Source: Carettochelys insculpta
Lineage: Eukaryota > Chordata > Testudines > Carettochelyidae
DNA: 64,000 nt
Direction of reading: 5' to 3'
Assembly: GCF_033958435.1 (NCBI RefSeq)
Contig: NC_134138.1
Location: forward strand, 177,118,798 to 177,182,797
Shown here: positions 10,473 through 21,887 of the stretch, piece after piece
Position numbering within the stretch: position 1 is the stretch's first letter
Layout of the letters: each line of letters opens with the position of its first letter
The notes under the pieces: model-generated
The model's database searches: none
What the model was told of the DNA's origin: nothing
The model's input: only the letters and a program-made list of their open reading frames with translations
Program-made: the position numbers and the translations under genes

Positions 10473-11869
10473 CTAGTCGAAATGGGCCCACAGGGCCTCC
10501 CAGACCCGGATCCCCTTGTGGTTGGCTTGGCAGCTCGGGGCGGTGGTTGGCTGGGGGTAGGCTGTGCCAGCCTCCACAGCCCAGCCCTGCACAAATGCCT
10601 CCTCCTTGCTCTCCACCAAGTTGTGGAGTGCACAGCATGTGCCCACAACCTGGGGGATGTTGGGGAGCCCTGCGTCCAGGCGGGCGAGGAGGCACCTCCA
10701 GCGGCCTTTGAAGTGGACGAAAGTCCGCTCGACCACCTGGCGTGCATGGTTCAGGTGGGTGTTGAACCGCTCCTGGCTGGCACTGAGGTGGCCTGTGTAG
10801 GGGCGCATGAGCCAGGGCTGGAGGAGCTAGGCCGCATCCGTCTTGAGGCAGAGGGGCATGGTGGTGTCCCCCAGAGGGATCTCCCTCTGGGGGATGTAGG
10901 TCCCCGCTTCCAGCCGGCAGCACAGGCCCAAGATCCTAAAAACCCAAGCGTCGTAGGTGCTGCCAGGCCAGCCAACATATATGTCCAGGAAGCGGCCCCG
11001 GCTGCCCACCATGGCCTGGAGGACCACCAAGTGGTAGCCTTTCCTGTTCAGGAAGCATCCTCTGCTGTGGTCCGGGGCATGGATGGGGATGTGAGTCCCA
11101 TCCAGTGCCCCGAAGCAGTTAGGGTACCCCATGCCAGCAAACCCCGCGATGGCCGCATCCAGGTCCCCGAGCCGCACGAGCCTGTGGAGCAGCAGAGCGT
11201 TCAGCACGTGGACCACCTGCAGGGGGAGGACGTGAACACCCATGAGGGGTGTGCAGGGTGTGCCTGGCCCTCCTCCAGGCTCCCCGCTCCCCCTGGGGTG
11301 CCCCCTCCCCTTGGGCTTACCCCTCCCTGCAGGCTTCCCCCCTCCCAACCTCTCCCCTCTCCCCCTGGGGTCCCCTTACCTCCATGACGACAGCCCCAAC
11401 AGTGGCCTTGCCCACACCGAACTGCTGTCCTATGGATTGGCAGCTGTCTGGAGTGGCCAGCTTCCAGACAGTGAAGCCAACCCGTTTCTGAACAGTGAGG
11501 ACACACTGTATTGGGGTGTCCTGGTGCCACAGGGCAGGGGTGAGCCACTGGCAGAGCTCGAGGAAAGTCTGCTGGCTCATCCAGAAATTCCAGAGGCAGT
11601 GGTCACCGTCCCACTCCTCAAGCACCAGCCACTCCCACCACTCTGTGCTGGTGGGATACCTCTATAGCCAGCGGCACACCTGGGAGGGGGGAGGCTGGGA
11701 GGGCTACATGGTGGTCTGGGGCGGCTCTTTCATCCCCTGAGGAGAACAGCTTATCCTCCAGGAGGTGCGGGGCGGCCTCCTCCATGGTGCCGAGCAGGGC
11801 AGCCACTCCCTCAGAGGCAGCTGTGTAGGCTTCTGGCTGCTGCTGCTGCAGCTGCTGCTGGGAGTCCAT
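10473..11869 (-). pseudogene. PIF/Harbinger transposase, inactivated
   Basis: This is the partner transposase of the full element. Exon 1 (11869-11380) has the Gln-rich start and the LEEWDGDHCLWNF block. A GTAAG donor (11375-11379) and CTGCAG acceptor (11217-11222) bound the intron. Exon 2 (11216-10473) has all three catalytic blocks: GALDGTHIPI, GWPGSTYDAWVF and VVERTFVHFKGRWR. Visible inactivating changes are a frameshift between the N-terminal block and LEEW, a TAG at 11662-11664 where the sister copy has TGG (LWSYPTS), and a TAG at 10827-10829 where the sister copy has Tyr (DAAYPLRPW). A minus-strand AATAAA at 10340-10345 probably ends the transcript. Confidence 0.88.
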
Positions 11870-12228
11870 GCTGTGTGCATGGGGTCTGCAAGCAGTTGTC
11901 AGCTCTGCAGACCTGTGCTGTGCAGGCCAAGTGTGCCTGGGAAGGGCCCTTTAAGGGAGCGGCTTGCTGTTGCCCCGGAAGAGGTAGTCTGCCCTGTGAC
12001 CCTGTCCGCAGGCTTTCCTAGCCCCCTTATTCCGACTGGGGCTGCTTTTGTGTGTAGACGCCCCCCTGCAGGGCCCATTTCGATTTAGAGCTTTCCTACG
12101 TCGATGTTGAATGTCGATGGCACCAGGCCTGGAGGATATGTGGACACTACGCATCGAAATAACTTATTTCAATTTCCCAACGTCAAAAATAAGCTATTTT
12201 GATGTAGCGTCCCAGCGTAGACGTAGCC

Positions 12229-12933
12229 ATAAAGTGGTGTTTTTCTCTTTCTAAAACAGATGCATTATCCTTGTTTTTTGAGGCATTATAATACATCATC
12301 AGTAGGTCACTGTAATAGGGTGCTGGCCCTTAAAGGAAATCACAGGCCTAACAGAGACTGTTCACTATTTCAGTCCAGATTGAGAGGCGACTCAGCAAGC
12401 AAGGCTGGGCCAGACTGTGTAAAATAAGTTTTTGTTCAGCTAGGAGAGAGCTAGTGTAGCAGTCTCTAAAAGTGAGTTGGGGAAGCAACATTGGACGGCC
12501 GGTGGGAAAAGGTGAGTACCATTTTTATCACCAATCATCAGTTTCAATTGGGAGAGGTTGCCTGTAAACTAGAAACAATGACTACTTCAATTATTGCCAC
12601 TCTGTCGTTCTCATTTTCTTGTACATCAGAATCCTCCCCATGTCTAGCTAACTAATAACTGTCCCCCAGCATTGCTATATTCTCTCATGTTTTTTTCTTC
12701 TACATGATAGCAGATTTTCTTGAAATGATACACAACGCTTGTTTTCGTCTCACTTCAAGTTGTGAAAATATGTGCCTCTGCTTCCACCATGTTACTGTTT
12801 TTTCCAAACAAATAGTAGGATGTCACATCAGATTTACTGCCAGGGTCAGGATGTCAGGCAGTCCTCACTCCTGCCACTCTGACTCTGTCACTCATACAAT
12901 GGCCCAAGCTGTCTGCTAATTCTTTGTCCCGAA
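12229..12933. other. Intergenic stretch, nothing recognised
   Basis: I see no coding similarity or terminal repeats that I can assign. The block 12300-12530 has a more complex, moderately GC-rich composition than its flanks and may be an old repeat. I cannot name it. Confidence 0.4.
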
Positions 12934-13679
12934 CAGTGGAGGATTAACGCATGGACCCACAGGACCCATTCCCAGGAGGCCTTGCCAATTTCGGAGACAC
13001 TGAAGGAGCACCAGACCCTGGGTAGAAGTGGTGGGGGAGCACAAGCACCAGGACTGCTGGCCTGGCCTCTCCTCACCCCAAGGTCCCATGTGTTGGCTAG
13101 GCTGGAAGCCAAGGCTAGACAGAGGTAAGAGCCAGCCAGGGAGCCCAGGCCACTTTGGGGATCCCTAGACTCTCTACCTGCCCTTGGTGGGAGCCAAGTT
13201 GTCCAAGAGCTCTTCCTGAACTCTGCCCCCACACCTCTGGGGCAGCTTCCTTTCCTCTCTGTGGGGCTTATAGTCATGCTCTAAGGAAAAAAGAGGCCCT
13301 GTCCTGGTTGGGAGGCAGCTGGAAGCACTGGGAAGTTCAAGTGCACTGAGGAGACAGGCAGATAAAGCTCCACCACCACAGCTCCCACTGCTACACTGGC
13401 CCAGCCTTAGAGCACAGCACTTTCCCCAAACTCATTGCTGCCAACATCCCCATTGCTGGGTCCCTTCTAGTACCAGACTGCCCGGCTGCCATTTGGGCTT
13501 TGTGCCCCAGGCAGTCACCACATGGAACTGCTCCTCCTGTTGCCTCTGGTCTGGCTATGCCCATGCCACCACTCCTCTATGCTGGCCTGATGCTACTATG
13601 CCCATGTTAAAAAATGGGTGGACATGGGCCTGGGCACCCAAATGTTCCTAGTGCCCCAATAAATTTTAATCCACATCTG
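12934..13679. mobile_element. Probable non-autonomous DNA transposon
   Basis: The left end CAGTGGAGGATTAA and the right end, in reverse complement CAGATGTGGATTAA, are imperfect inverted termini around a GC-rich non-coding interior. The right-end block with CCCCAATAAATTTTAATCC recurs at 6520-6550. A CAG terminus would fit hAT, but I see no 8-bp target duplication, so the class is uncertain. Confidence 0.5.
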
Positions 13680-14231
13680 GCCTTAAGCAGTAACATTCTG
13701 CAGCGATTCATAGGGAAACCCAAACCAGTAAAGGTCTGTAGCTTCCCTAACATTATTTATCTCATCCCGGGACTACTTCTTACTTTGCTTTCTTCCATTC
13801 TAGTCTCTTTTAGAGAAGTCTGGTCTCAGGGATTTCTATCCCTCCTTCCCTTAAGAACAGTGACTGTCCCTTGAGGACCTCTTTCTGCTGCTAGTCTCTT
13901 GGCTTTATGTAAACTCTGCCTGTCCCCTCACAGGTGAACTTGCTTCCAATTTACAGCTTCCTCGTAGCCTAACTCTCTCCTGTTTGTATAATTCCCTCTC
14001 TCAGGGCCAGCGTGTGGTGTTTACCCCATCATAAGGATACAAATAAAACTCCTTTTTCTGAGCCTTGTAATATATGTTTGGGACATCTAGAGCTTGGGAT
14101 AGGCACCTCTTTATTCGTTGTATTAAAGCAACGTTAAGCAAATAAAAACAGAGGCCTATTTTGACTATTAGTGACAGGGTTGCTTAATCATGCCATTGGC
14201 TGATGGATCAATAGGAAGGCTTATCCTATAG

Positions 14232-14490
14232 CATAGAATCATAGAATGATAGAACAATAGAGCTGGAAGAGACCTAAAAATGCCATCGAGTCCAGCCCCC
14301 TGCCCTAGGCAGGACCAAACCCATCAGATCAGCCCAGCCAGGGCTTTGTCAAAGCGAGACTTAAACACCTCCAGGGATGGAGACTCCACTATTTCCCTGG
14401 GTAGACCATTCCAATGCTTCACCACCTTCCTGGTGAAAAAGATTCTCCTAATGTTCAACCTGGACCTTCCCAACTGCAACCTAAAAAAAC
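14232..14490 (-). mobile_element. CR1 LINE 3' end
   Basis: Read on the - strand this ends with the CR1 tail (repeats of ATTCTATG, seen here as CATAGAATCATAGAATG). Upstream lies the conserved CR1 3' region with AGAATCTTTTTCACCAGGAAGGTGG-like and ACTCGATGGCA-like blocks. It is 5'-truncated, as most CR1 copies are. No reverse transcriptase is present. Confidence 0.9.
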
Positions 14491-14979
14491 CAAAAAGCTT
14501 ACAGTGGCGAAGGCAGTTAGAGACTCTTAATTCCCATGCTCCTTAAGGTCTGTCTGTGATTTCCCCACACACACAAACAGAACCATGCAAGAACGGTTAC
14601 CCTGCTCCATGCTTCCTAGATCCTCACACTTACATACACAAAATAATCAACAGTACAAAATGCAGAAATCTAATCTTTATGCTGACCTGGGGGCCCAGTG
14701 AACTGACTCCTACCAATAAATAAAAAAATAATTCTTTTTTTCAAGAATTAGTGCTTGTATGACGTTCCTTTGAATGGAAGGCTGCATCCATGTCCTGTCA
14801 AGGGTTAGCCTGCTCTGGGAAGTCCTTAGCAAGTCAGAGACAAACCCCTGCTAACACCCTGGCAACTCTTCTATGGCAGGCCATCGACTTTTTTCCTCTC
14901 TGGGTGGAATAGAATAACCATTTATTGGTAATACGCAATCTAGTATTTCAATATCATATGTCCAAATCTTAGCACAACA

Positions 14980-15330
14980 GGCAGGGCAGGGGAAGCCCCG
15001 GTACCCTGACTCCGGCCTCTGGCAGAAGTACTGGGGTGGATGGGGCAAGCCCCAGCACCTTGATGCCCATCCCCCACATTAGAGCCAGGCAGAGCAGGTG
15101 AAGCACTGGGCAGGCAGGAGAAGTCCCAGCTCTCCAGCTCTGGACTCTGGTAGAAGCACTGGGCAGGGTGGACAAGGGAAAGCCCCAGTGTCAAAAACCC
15201 GGGGAGAAGCATCAGGTGAGGCAAACCCCAGAATCCCAGCCCCCAGTCCCTGGCAGAAGCACTGGGAAGTGGGGCAAAACAAGCACCAATGTTCCATCCC
15301 CAGGCCCCTCCAGAACCACGTGGCAGTCAG
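14980..15330. repeat. Degenerate tandem repeat, unit about 50-55 bp
   Basis: The phrase GCAGAAGCACTGGG and variants recurs at about 15022, 15096, 15150, 15204 and 15252, each followed by a CAAGCCCCAG-like block. The spacing is 50-54 bp after a first gap of about 74. It lies inside a GC-rich block that ends at 15628 with AATCTGCCTCTG, resembling the right end of the element at 13679. Confidence 0.6.
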
Positions 15331-15629
15331 GGTGTCACGGAACACCCCAGCATCTGGAAGAGCTCCCCCTCGCCACAGTGGCCCCAGGGCTATAGCAGGG
15401 GCATAGAGCTCCTCCAGTCTTGGGGCCACAGAGGAAGGAGGCAGAAAGAAGCAACCAGCTTGCAGGGGTGCAGTTGCGGGTGGAATGAAGTGGGACCAGA
15501 GGTGAAGCAGGAGCAGGACCACAGGGATAGGAACAGAATGGGGTAGGGCTGTGGGTAGGACAGCAAGTGGAAGGGTTGGGAAGAGTTCCCCTACTCACTC
15601 AGGCCCTGAACACCTCAATCTGCCTCTGA

Positions 15630-17404
15630 TCTCACTAAGATTGCTTGTATGTATATGGTTTCCAGATCTCCTGACATTTTCCTGAGCAGCTCAGCAGCAG
15701 TTGTTAGAACAGAAGCAGTATTTCACACAGTGAGCTGGTCCTCCAGGCTGCCTAGCAGTACTGAGATAATGTGACAGGAAGAGGGAACAGAACCTCCGGA
15801 ATGTCACTGCTGTAACATTAATAGAAGTGCCATAGTACCATGTCTGGCTATACACGCAAATCAGGCAGCCAGAAAAAACAGTGACTTAAAGAACGGGAAA
15901 AACAAGAAGCTAAGGACTGTCCTCCAATTTCTTTCCATACAGATAACGCCTCTCAACAGTCTGGCTCAAGCAGCGCACAAACTGAGGAACCAGGTGAACA
16001 AAAGCTGCAAGGGGAAAGTAATTCCAGGGAGGTGAATAAGAGCAGAGGGTGGGGAGCTAAATGTACTAGCATGGCACAGACTACGGCATGGTAGCAATGG
16101 GTCTCTGGAAAGGGACGTGACAGGTGTCAGAGTGACTGACACACCTGTGAGAGTCTCAGTCTTTCCCCAACTACTCTAACATGGTGGTCTTGAGGTCTGT
16201 GATGAGCGAGATGAGCCAGCAGTGGACCACAGTAACAGTACCCTTATCTTTGCCTGCCTCTTTTGTTGGTGTTCTTCTTCCCTTTTCCCCCTCCACCCAC
16301 AAAGGGATGGTTAGCCTTGGCCTATCACCTTCTTGCTGAGTCCCCTCCACCAGCCCTTCCCAGCACTGAGCAGCTGTGGACATGCCCAGCAGGAGGTTGG
16401 GATGCAGGCACTCAGGTTGGCTAGCTGGCTGGCTACATGCATACTGAGGAAGTAAGTAGTAATGCATTTAACATTCAAGAAAGAGTTCTTGAATTCATCA
16501 ATTTTAATCAGAAGAGTGGAAAACAGCTGAAATGCAAAGTTCCAGTGTGAAGCGCCATAGCATTCCACTTAATCATTTATAGATGTCAATGATTTTAAGT
16601 GGATCTAATATATCAAGAAAATTAAAAAATGTTCAAAGACCAAATTATGTTCAAAAATAAACTTGCTCTATATTATCCTTGTTTTCCCATTTGCTTAACC
16701 TCATTGGGGTAATGCTGCAGTCACAAAGAAAGAAAGAATTACATTTTTTTGGTTGTAAACAGTGAATTTGCATGTTTTGTGTGTGAGTCCTGTAAGACAG
16801 AAAATTCTCTAGGACAAATAAAATGCCGACCGGTTTCCGTCTGGCACTTTCTTCCAGCCCAACTTTCACTTGCAAGCGGAGATGCAACAGGGTTTCAAGT
16901 TATTACTGACGTTTGCTCCTGCTTTGAAATGTCAGAACTGCAGTCTAGTTCTGATGCATAGTATCCATCTGCTTTGACCTGTTCACAAATTTTGCAAATA
17001 ACACAGTCTTAGATGCACTTCAAGAAATTCATTTTGTGTAGACCAAGGCAAATATGTCACACCCTTCATCACAATAATTTTTGGAGATGTTCAGCTATCA
17101 CATTATCTACTGAGTTAAGAGATCTAATAGTCCTATAAAATTTCCATTCCTTGAATTCACCAGTTTTGCATTTTTATATCTCAGTGCTAAATTCTGCTCT
17201 TCTAGGAACAATATACCATCCAACACCCTAGTCAGTACCACTTTCCAACTCAGTAGCATTTTCCAGTTGACTATCTATACACGTTCCCAGTCATAGGCAT
17301 GTCTCAGTTTCTTTCCAAGTAAGATATGTCTGTGTATGACTGTTTCCAGTTTTCTGTAGTGGAAGTGCAATTGAAAGACATTGCCAGTTATATCCCTTAA
17401 CTAA
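15630..17404. other. Intergenic stretch without recognised gene
   Basis: The composition is mixed. Short open frames at 16171-16568 and 16749-16961 show no protein family that I recognise. I see no clear repeat termini. Confidence 0.5.
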
Positions 17405-18990
17405 ATGGCTGCCATGTATGTTCAGCCCTGCCCCATATACCATACACAAAGAGCAGAATACTCACAGATCCAGTCACATTCAACTTGTTGCCCATTTGCT
17501 AGCCATCTGAAACAGTATGCTTTGGAAAAACACCACCTGCCCTTTTCTGTCCGAAGAAATGGTCCTTCAGCACATTTTACAGACTTCTCCTCTGTCATCC
17601 AGAGGCAAAAAATACTGCTAATGCTACTGGGGGAAGTTCATGTGACAGATCTGTCACTGCCATTTTTTAACACTACTCATGTTGCTGACAACAAAGAAGC
17701 AAGCAATGAGGAATCGTTTCTTGGATTCACAAGTGTTAGCGCTACAATGGGGAAAGGGCTAGCAGCATTGTTTGTAAATGCTCTAGACAGGTTAATGGTT
17801 GATTTGGCAAATTCTTTCAGCCAAAGTTTTGACCGTGGCTCAAACATGTGAAAAGTTCGCCATGGTGTCCGGGCAGTAATACTTGATAAAAATCTTGCAG
17901 CCTTATTTTTACCATATATCAGACACAGTTTGAACTTGTTCTGTAATGCTGCTTCCTTGAATAGAATGTGCATGAATTACTTTGGTACTATACAAAGGCT
18001 GTGTACAATCTTTTCCTCTCCTGTCAAATGTTGGAAGATTTTAAAAGAATTTGTTAACATTATGTTAAAGCTATTGAGTGAGACAAGGTGGGAAGTTAAA
18101 TTAGAGTCTGTCAAAGCTCTGCAATATCAGCTTGGTGACATTGTTGAGACTTTAGAAAAGATAGAGCTCACAACAAAAAATGGCAACATTTGTTCTTAGG
18201 CTAATGCATTGTCAAATGAAATACAGCATATGGATTTTTTAACTTCTCTTTTGATCTGGTATGATCTGTTGAAAGAAATCACACGGATTAGCATTGCCGT
18301 ACATTCAAAAGACATCATTCTAGACACTGCTGATTGACAACTTGAAAGCCTTCTTTTCAAACTGTCAAGAGGACTTATTTGAGAAGGCCGTATCTTCTAG
18401 TTGTGTGCTTGCAACAGACCTTGGTGCTTCCACTGCTTTTCCTGAAAAATGCAACAGAAAATACAAAGCATTTCACATTGAAATGGACACTGCCAGCACT
18501 CACCATGTGCAAACCTCTTATCTGTACCTTAACTTTAAGCACAGTGTGTTCCATGTCATGGGTGATACAGTAAACAGCAAGCTTGAGGACAAATTTCGGA
18601 ACCTGAAACTGATAGAGACATATTGTTTTCCTACAGAAATGCATAGTATATCAAAAGAGGATCTGGAAGAGTCTGACATGACATGCTTCCTCATCACTGG
18701 CTGTTTCAGATGACATGATTCAAGAAATCTACCCAACAAAGTGTCTTCTGAAAGATCATAGATCTGCCCTAGAGAAACCAAACTTCATACTGAAACAATC
18801 TTGAATCAGTTTTTTCCAAATGTGGCTGTTGCTATAAGAGTGGTTTGAACCAAGCCAGTTATAGTGGCATCCACTGAAAGATCATTCAGCAAGCTGAAAC
18901 TGATAACAAATTACCAGAGGTCTACAGTGGACCAAGAGCAATTAGCGAACCTCGCAGTCATTTCAATGGAGTACAAGTTTGCATGACCCA
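17405..18990 (+). pseudogene. hAT transposase pseudogene, ZMYM1-like lineage
   Basis: This is a decayed transposase related to the hAT-derived domain of ZMYM1-like proteins. The order of blocks is conserved: FLGFTSVSATMGKGL at about 17717, QSFDRGSNM at 17823, AALFLPYIRHSLNLFCNAA at 17898, LSETRWEVKLESVKALQ at about 18074, and the C-terminal hAT motif STERSFSKLKLITNYQ...DQEQLANLAVISMEYKFA at 18871-18985. Several frame changes and stops separate the blocks. No intact frame exceeds 148 residues. Confidence 0.8.
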
Positions 18991-19062
18991 CCCCGCTGCA
19001 AAGAAGTCTCGGACATGTGAGTTGGCATGAAAACAAGATATGTGAGACTGCAAGTAAGTATA

Positions 19063-19382
19063 GGTTGAACCTGTCTAGTCAGACACACTTTCATCCGGCA
19101 ATATCTGTAATCCAGAATGATTTTTGTTAGCGGAATGACCGCTTATCATGGGCGTGACCAAGCTTCCTGTGATCCCATAAAGTTTGTTTCTAGCCACTAG
19201 TCCTGGTTCTCAGTGTTCCATGCTGTTATTTAGCTGTAATTTACCCCTAAATGTCTTCAAAGAGACCAGTAAGCAGTGGAAGTGTTGGTAATGCTGCTAG
19301 ACAATACTGACCTCCCGTGGTCCGGTAAATTTTCTCATTCAGCACTAATCAGGTCCTGAGAATAGACAAGAGAGGTTCAACC
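19063..19382. mobile_element. TA-flanked miniature DNA transposon
   Basis: The inverted termini GGTTGAACCTGTCTAGTC and the complement GACAAGAGAGGTTCAACC are flanked by TATA on both sides, as expected for a Tc1/mariner-type target. A second copy of the same family lies in the opposite orientation at 48417-48735. The interior is non-coding. Confidence 0.8.
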
Positions 19383-20610
19383 TATATTCTAATCCTGCTG
19401 TTTATGGTATAATCTATGTCTTAAAAAATCTCCATGTTGAATAATTAGTGGATTATTTTAAGTGATATTAAGCAATACAGACGTTTGCTCTCAAATTTAA
19501 ATTAAGGAACATTTGATTTTATTAATAACTTGGAAAGTGCTGATTTTTGACTTATGTAAATCACTGTTTTTTGTTATTCTTTAAATGAAATATGAGGTGC
19601 AATTAAAACTGTGCAAACTTATTAAATTACTGTTTAATGCACTGATAAAACAGGGTAAATTAATGTTAGCTAGAGAAAAACTTTCCAATAGTCGTGCATG
19701 TGTACCTAACTCGAATAGGTATGAGAATCACATCTTGAAGAACAAGTACAACAATGAGTAACCATTTTTTATGTTTTTCAGAATGTAGATGATAGCGGAT
19801 TCAACTCTGTTCATCTTGGCTCTTTTGGAACCATGCGTTTATGGAAATCAACTAGTGTGGTATGAATTCAGACAAGGTGCCCCAGTTCCAGTGGGTTAAC
19901 TTCCATCCAATGGCAAGACCTTGGCCAATCATACTGAAAAATGTGTTTCTTACAATTCCAGAAGCACAGGGATCAAAATAATAAGGGGAACACTTGGGTT
20001 TATAGAGTTCATAACAGAAAATTATATGAACAGAATACTCATTCCTGATGACACACGTGTATGGTATCTTATTTGAAGATCAAGGCAAAGGAAAGTTAAT
20101 GTGGTAAACATCTGGTGAGATGTCACTGCAACCAATTCAAATGTGAACCAAAAGAAGGGCTAGGAATTATAAGTGGTTAAGTAGTTTGGACTGGATTGTG
20201 GCAGTGTGCCCTACTATAGGGAAGGACCATTGCTCGGTCAACTTATTAATATAGCTAGAAGGAAGACTATGATTCACTTAACTAATTTACAGGAAGAAGA
20301 TATAATAGATTCACATTTGAAAACCAGAATCCAAATTCCTGAACCAACTAGGAAGAGAAGCATGGTGAAGCCAAAAATGAAAGCAACAATACAATGGATC
20401 TTAAATACATTGACTTCCCTTAACAATATGCAGGAGTGTGAGTTCCTAAGTCAAAAGGTGGAAAGGCTAGGGCCATAAAAATTATAATGAGACCTACAAA
20501 AATTGTACAGAAGAACCTAACATATTGAAAGCCTACTACATATTATGAAACTGACAAGTTTTTGTATTGCATGTACTTCCTGAGGATTAGGACAACTAAT
20601 AACTCACCAG
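19383..20610. other. Stretch with unidentified coding-like segments
   Basis: Most of this is AT-rich. Two segments look protein-like: a frame from 19797 to about 19900 (with LVWYEFRQGAPVPVG) and a 90-residue open frame at 20206-20478 rich in Lys, Arg and Thr. I do not recognise either. They could be decayed transposon or retrotransposed sequence. Confidence 0.3.
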
Positions 20611-21292
20611 AGCTGTGTCTACACGTGCACGCTACTTCGAAGTAGCGGCACCAACTTCGAAATAGCGCCCGTCGCGGCTACACGCGTCGGGCGCTATTTC
20701 GAAGTTAACTTCGACGTTAGGCGGCGAGACGTCGAAGTCGCTAACCTCATGAGGGGATCGGAATAGCGCCCTACTTCGACGTTCAACGTCGAAGTAGGGA
20801 CAGTGTAGACGATCCGCGTCCCGCAACGTCGAAATTGCTGGGTACTCCATGGCGGCCATCAGCTGGGGGGTTGAGAGATGCTCTCTCTCCAGCCCCTGCG
20901 GGGCTCTATGGTCACCGTGGGCAGCAGCCCTTAGCCCAGGGCTTCTGGCTGCTTCTGCGGCAGCTGGGGATCTATGCTGCAGGCACAGGGTCTGCAACCA
21001 GTTGTCAGCTCTGTGTATCTTGTGTTGTTTAGTGCAACTGTGTCTGGGAGGGGCCCTTTAAGGGAGCGGCTTGCTGTTGAGTCCGCCCTCTGACCCTGTC
21101 TGCAGCTGTGCCTGGCACCCTTATTTCGACGTGTGCTACTTTGGCGTGTAGACGTACCCTCACAGCGCCTATTTCGATGTGGTGCCGCGCAACGTCGAAG
21201 TTGAACATCGACGTTGCCAGCCCTGGAGGACGTGTAGACGTTATTCATCGAAATAGCCTATTTCGATGTTGGCTTCACGTGTAGACGTAGCC
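20611..21292. mobile_element. Harbinger family-1 deletion derivative
   Basis: This 682-bp non-autonomous element starts AGCTGTGTCTACACGTGCAC and ends CGTGTAGACGTAGCC. Its left 320 bp matches the left end of the full element (ATCCGCGTCCCGC ... GTTGAGAGA ... CTCTATGGTCACCGTG). Its right half matches the right end, including the start of the transposase gene (CTTCTGGCTGCT, GGGCCCTTTAAGGGAGCGG). The middle with both genes is missing; the junction is near 20930-20945. Flanking triplets are CAG and CAA. Confidence 0.88.
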
Positions 21293-21887
21293 CAAGACTA
21301 TCATCTCTCCCCAAAACCTTCACAATGCCTTTGGGATAGAAATAGTAATGCAGGTCAAATATAAGGGAAAACAGTAATATTAGGGCATAACAGAAGGACC
21401 GCTGTAATGGCTAGATCAGATGAGCTAACCACATACCTAAATAAGAATTCTTCATTTGCAGTTATAGCTTGTTATGTCCCTATGTGGAATAAGGAAAGTT
21501 CAAAAAGAATACTCAAAAAGAACCCTACTTGGCAGATTGAGTGTGGCTAGTTGGCTTGAACAATATTGTATTCTAAAACATTTTAAATTAAAAAATAAAA
21601 AAAATCAGATAATCTTTTTGAATTCCAAAGCCACTTTCTGTTAATTTGACCCATCTGCTGGATGGAGATTTCTGACAGTTTGCAGAATAGCTTAAATATA
21701 CCACTTCAGCTGGAAATCATCATGCATCATCATAAGCCCTGGTTTACAGTTTGAATTTTATTTCTGTTTTTGAAAATTTTAAAATATCTTTAACAAATTT
21801 AACACTTCAAGAAATACTGGATTTTAAAAATTAGGGTACTTTTTGGCCTCCCCAACAATATTAATTCATTTTTTTTGAACTGCATTC
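21293..21887. other. AT-rich intergenic stretch
   Basis: I see no gene or terminal repeat. Part of it may be the 5' untranslated end of the hAT element whose protein begins at 21888. Confidence 0.5.

Larger units (their letters stand above)
8250..12228. mobile_element. Complete Harbinger family-1 autonomous-type element
   Basis: This 3,979-bp element is bounded by AGCAGAGTCTACAC at the left and, in reverse complement, GGCTACGTCTACGC at the right. Flanking triplets are ATG (8247-8249) and ATA (12229-12231), consistent with a decayed 3-bp target duplication. It carries two convergent genes: a Myb/SANT-like gene on the + strand (8611-10043) and a DDE transposase on the - strand (11869-10473). 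This two-protein layout is the defining plan of vertebrate Harbinger transposons, in which the Myb-like protein helps the transposase bind the termini. Both genes are damaged, so this copy is inactive. Confidence 0.85.
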
